From Betaproteobacteria bacterium (lineage in GTDB: Bacteria; Pseudomonadota; Gammaproteobacteria; Burkholderiales; SG8-39): a stretch of 23,301 nucleotides of DNA. The notes below the pieces were generated by a model. That model did no database searches. It saw only the letters and a list, made by a program, of their open reading frames with translations, and had not been told where the DNA came from. This document shows, one piece after another, positions 20,700 through 23,301 of this stretch. A program made the translations under genes and the position numbers. The DNA is taken from positions 1 through 23,301 of the forward strand of contig SHXL01000012.1 in assembly GCA_009693345.1 (NCBI GenBank), written 5' to 3'. How positions within the stretch are numbered: position 1 is the first letter of the stretch; each line of letters begins with the position of its first letter.

Positions 20700-21167
20700 G
20701 TGGCTCGCTGGCGCATCGCTGCGGCGGGCGTGTGCGGCTGGCTGGCGGCCGTATCGCTCGCGGCGATGATGTTCGTCACCGTCGCCGACGTGATTTTGCG
20801 CGCGGCGATCAACAAGCCGATCCGCGGCACGCTTGAAATCGTCGAGTTGCTTCTCACCTGCACTTTTTTCCTCGCGCTGCCCGCCTCGTTCCTGCGCGAG
20901 GAGCATATCGTCGTCGATGTCGTGGACGGCTTCGCCGCGCGCTGGGTGCCGCTGCTCAGGCGCATCGCCGGGATGTTCGGCGTCCTGCTGATGGTGGCGA
21001 TGGCCTGGCAGGGCTGGATCGCGGCGCGCGATTCACTGCTGTTCAACGACGTTACCTCGGACCTCGCGCTGCCGCGCATCTGGTACTGGGTCCCGGTGCT
21101 CGCCGGCATGATCGGCGCCGGCATCGCGGCGGCGGCGATGCTTTTCCTCTGGAAAAGCGGGAAGTGA
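20700..21167 (+). CDS. dctQ: TRAP transporter small permease, DctQ family
   Basis: A 155-aa membrane protein starting with GTG at 20700, 5 bp after the dctP stop. Four hydrophobic helices are visible. The family segment VADVILRAAINKPIRGTLEIVELL (helix 1 end to helix 2) and FLREEHIVVDVV are diagnostic, as is the C-terminal WYWVPVLAGMIGA. Its stop overlaps the dctM GTG start (GTGA, 21164-21167). Confidence 0.9.
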   Translation: MARWRIAAAGVCGWLAAVSLAAMMFVTVADVILRAAINKPIRGTLEIVELLLTCTFFLALPASFLREEHIVVDVVDGFAARWVPLLRRIAGMFGVLLMVAMAWQGWIAARDSLLFNDVTSDLALPRIWYWVPVLAGMIGAGIAAAAMLFLWKSGK

Positions 21168-22468
21168 ACGTCGCGGCGATCGGCATCCTCGGCGTCGCCG
21201 GGCTGCTGGTCCTGATTTTCGCGCGCGTGCCGATCGCGATCTCGCTCGCCGTGAGCGGACTCGCCGGCTATGCCGCGCTCGACGGCTGGACGAAAGCACT
21301 GAAGATGCTGGGTTCGGTGCCGTTCAACCTGGCGAGCGCCTACTCGCTGTCGGTGATACCGCTGTTCATTCTGCTGGGCGCCGTGGCCTCGCGCGCCAAT
21401 ATGGCGCGGGAACTGTTCGACGCGTCGAACGCGGTGTTCTCGGGCGTGCGCGGCGCGCTCGCCAGCGCCACCATCGGCGCGTGCGCGGCGTTCGGCGCCA
21501 TCTGCGGCTCTTCGATCGCCACGGCGGCGACGTTCTCCAAGGTTTCGATTCCGGAGATGCGCCGCTACGGCTACGACGAGGGATTCGCCGCCGGCGCGGT
21601 TGCCTCCGCCGGAACCCTCGGCATCCTGATCCCGCCCTCCGTCATGCTCGCGGTCTACTCGATCGTTGCCGAGCAGTCGCTGCCCAAGTTATTCGCCGCC
21701 GCGATGGTTCCGGGCATCGTGCTCGCCGTGCTGTACGTGATCACGGTCGCGGTGGTGGCGCACCTGCGGCCGGATCTCATGCCGAAAGCGCCTTCCATGC
21801 CGCTGGTGGAGCGCGTGCGGGCGGCGCGCAGCATGTGGAAGCTGGCGTTGCTGTTTTTTCTGGCGGTCGTGGGAATCTACCTTGGGTGGTTCTCCCCGAC
21901 CGAAGCCGCCGCGGTCAGTTCGTTTGCCGCGATCGTGATCGCTTTCGCGACCCGCTCGATGAACTGGCGCGGGCTGGTCGAGGCGTTGCTCGACACCGTC
22001 TACTCGACCGCGATGCTGTTTTTCATCGTCGTCGGCGCGTTCGTCTTCGCGCGCTTCATCGTTCTCACGCAGTTCCCGAACCTGCTCGCGCAGTGGGTGC
22101 ACGAGGCCGGGCTCGCGCCCGCATGGATCCTGCTGGCGGTGACATTGCTGTATTTCGTGCTCGGGACCTTTCTCGATGAAGTCAGCACCATCCTCGTGAC
22201 CGTGCCGATGACCCTGCCGCTGATTACGGGAATCGGCTTCGACGGCATCTGGTTCGGCATTTTCGTCACCGTCATGTGCACCATCGGCCTCATCAGCCCG
22301 CCCACCGGCATGACCGTGTTCGTGATCCAGGCGCAGAACCCGGAAATCCCCGTGGCGCGCATCTACCTCGGCACGCTGCCGTTCCTGGTCGCCGATTTCG
22401 TGCTCGTCGGTTTGCTGATCGCTTTTCCAGTCTTGGCTTCCTGGCTTCCGGGAGTGCTCGGGATATGA
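21164..22468 (+). CDS. dctM: TRAP transporter large permease, DctM family
   Basis: A complete 434-aa permease with about twelve helices, the sodium-coupled transport subunit. Hallmarks: RVPIAISLAVSGLAGY, SVIPLFILLGAVA, GASCAFGAI-like region read here as ACAAFGAICGSSIATAATF, then AGTLGILIPPSV, GWFSPTEAAAV and TFLDEVSTILVTVPMTLPLI. The GTG start overlaps the dctQ stop and the TGA overlaps the hydroxylase ATG (ATGA, 22465-22468), so the four genes are coupled. Confidence 0.94.
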   Translation: MNVAAIGILGVAGLLVLIFARVPIAISLAVSGLAGYAALDGWTKALKMLGSVPFNLASAYSLSVIPLFILLGAVASRANMARELFDASNAVFSGVRGALASATIGACAAFGAICGSSIATAATFSKVSIPEMRRYGYDEGFAAGAVASAGTLGILIPPSVMLAVYSIVAEQSLPKLFAAAMVPGIVLAVLYVITVAVVAHLRPDLMPKAPSMPLVERVRAARSMWKLALLFFLAVVGIYLGWFSPTEAAAVSSFAAIVIAFATRSMNWRGLVEALLDTVYSTAMLFFIVVGAFVFARFIVLTQFPNLLAQWVHEAGLAPAWILLAVTLLYFVLGTFLDEVSTILVTVPMTLPLITGIGFDGIWFGIFVTVMCTIGLISPPTGMTVFVIQAQNPEIPVARIYLGTLPFLVADFVLVGLLIAFPVLASWLPGVLGI

Positions 22469-23301
22469 AGGAAATTCTCATCGCGGGGGGCGGCATCGGT
22501 GGGCTCGCGGCGGCGCTTGCCCTGGCGCAGAAGGGCCGCAAGGTGCGCGTGCTGGAGAAAGCCGCCGAGTTCGGCGAGATCGGCTACGGCATCCAGATGG
22601 GGCCGAACGTCGCGCGCATGCTGGACCGCCTCGGGGTGCTCAAGGCGCTCGAGCCCACTTCGGTTTTTCCGGAGGCGCTGATCTTCGCCGACGCCCTCAC
22701 CAACGAGGAGATCAGCCGGATATCGCTGGGCAAGGCGTTCGTCGCGCGCTACAAGTTCCGCTACTTCGTGATCCACCGCCGCGATCTGCATGGCGGCCTG
22801 CTGGAAGCATGCCGACAGCGCGAAGAAATTGTCCTTCAATCTTCTTCCGGGCTGAAGAATTTCACGCAGCAGTGCGACGCCGTGAGCGTCACCTGCGAAG
22901 ACGGTGCAGTGCATGAAGGTTGCGCGCTGGTCGGCGCCGAGGGCCTGTGGTCGCCGACGCGCCAGGTCATGATCGGGGACGGCGCGCCGCGCATCGCGGG
23001 GCATTATGTTTACCGCGGCGTGGTGTCCGACGAGAAGATCGTCGACCGCAGCCGCATCGACACCATGACGATCTGGGGCGGGCCGGACCTGCACATGGTG
23101 CAGTACCGCCTGCGCGGCGGGGCGGTGATGAACAACGTCGCCACCATCGCGAGCCGGCGTTTTCGGCGCGGCGAGAAGGATGCCGGCGCGCCGGATGAAC
23201 TCGAAGAGATCTTCGCGCGCACCCATCCCGGCGTGCGCGACAACCTGCGCTACGTCTCGCGCGAGCGCAACTGGGTGCTGCACGACCGCGATCCGGCAAC
23301 C
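22465..23301 (+). CDS. FAD-dependent aromatic hydroxylase (3-hydroxybenzoate 6-hydroxylase / salicylate hydroxylase-like), 5' part
   Basis: 279 codons of a class-A flavoprotein monooxygenase, cut by the right window edge (family ~390-410 aa). The dinucleotide motif is AGGGIGGLAAALALAQKG at ~7-24, followed by VLEKAAEFGEIGYGIQMGPN. The mid-protein FAD/NADPH motif reads GAEGLWSPTR; its usual Asp (GADG) is Glu159. HYVYRGVV and NWVLHDRDP follow, as in 3-hydroxybenzoate 6-hydroxylases. The GD motif lies beyond the window. Expected reaction: NAD(P)H- and O2-dependent hydroxylation of an aromatic acid, possibly to gentisate. It is translationally coupled to dctM, so the TRAP system likely imports its substrate. 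Codons ~22818-22866 are AT-rich. Confidence 0.85.
   Translation, partial: MKEILIAGGGIGGLAAALALAQKGRKVRVLEKAAEFGEIGYGIQMGPNVARMLDRLGVLKALEPTSVFPEALIFADALTNEEISRISLGKAFVARYKFRYFVIHRRDLHGGLLEACRQREEIVLQSSSGLKNFTQQCDAVSVTCEDGAVHEGCALVGAEGLWSPTRQVMIGDGAPRIAGHYVYRGVVSDEKIVDRSRIDTMTIWGGPDLHMVQYRLRGGAVMNNVATIASRRFRRGEKDAGAPDELEEIFARTHPGVRDNLRYVSRERNWVLHDRDPAT

Noticed and set aside
1..23301. CRISPR array, tRNA/rRNA genes, prophage or conjugative genes
   Set aside because: Read for regular direct repeats, tRNA-like cloverleaf and phage or conjugation proteins; none seen. The only mobile element is the IS481 copy.

Overview
The window is GC-rich chromosomal DNA from a betaproteobacterium, most likely Burkholderiales or a close relative. 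The basis is the gene content and order: the end of a DUF934 gene leading into the cys cluster and cobA/cbiX, a Bug-family (tripartite tricarboxylate) binding protein, TRAP transporter genes, fahA-hmgA, and an IS481-family element inserted at CTAG. Most reading frames are tightly packed, with ATGA/GTGA overlaps and 5-40 bp gaps. There is no gene-free stretch above 300 bp, and I saw no rRNA, tRNA or CRISPR array.

Layout. (1) 2-1905 +: remains of an assimilatory sulfate reduction/siroheme cluster. It holds the DUF934 C-terminus, a scarred cysH'-'cysN remnant (cysD absent, cysN frameshifted), an apparently intact cobA, and cbiX overlapping cobA by 94 bp. (2) 1924-3169 -: dsbB, a shortened TM_helix (MscS-associated) protein and a small two-helix membrane protein. 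(3) 3279-4560: the first 82 codons of livH, cut by a complete 1034-bp IS481-family element. (4) 4562-7368: a hotdog thioesterase (-), an M20-type amidohydrolase (+) and an MscS channel lacking its N-terminal part (-). (5) 7358-7540 +: the C-terminal piece of a PIN-domain (VapC/FitB-like) toxin. (6) 7570-13018 +: a beta-oxidation operon of LCAD-like acyl-CoA dehydrogenase, thiolase, FadB/FadJ-type fusion and nitronate monooxygenase. (7) 13044-19611: homogentisate dioxygenase and fumarylacetoacetase with a Bug receptor. On both sides lie pieces of an exopolysaccharide locus: a C-terminal O-antigen-ligase fragment, a complete O-antigen ligase, a CpsB/YwqE-like phosphatase without its N-terminus and the tail of a methyltransferase. 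(8) 19651-23301 +: a TRAP transporter (dctP-dctQ-dctM) overlapping the start of an FAD-dependent aromatic hydroxylase.

Function. The intact genes are catabolic. HmgA and FahA take homogentisate to fumarate plus acetoacetate (the isomerase maiA is not here). The fatty-acid set makes and uses acetyl-CoA. The TRAP/flavin-hydroxylase cluster probably imports and hydroxylates an aromatic acid.

The most unusual aspect is how many deletion-type junctions the window carries: three inside the cys remnant, one inside the TM_helix gene, one at the IS481 copy (its two flanking CTAG hexamers do not match), and two head-to-head joins of 5'-truncated genes (mscS/vapC and cpsB/methyltransferase). Two REP-like palindromes lie beside the two copies of the O-antigen-ligase sequence. 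I see no clear undescribed multi-gene system. The best leads are these erosion scars, the REP-like repeat and rare-codon islands inside housekeeping-type genes.
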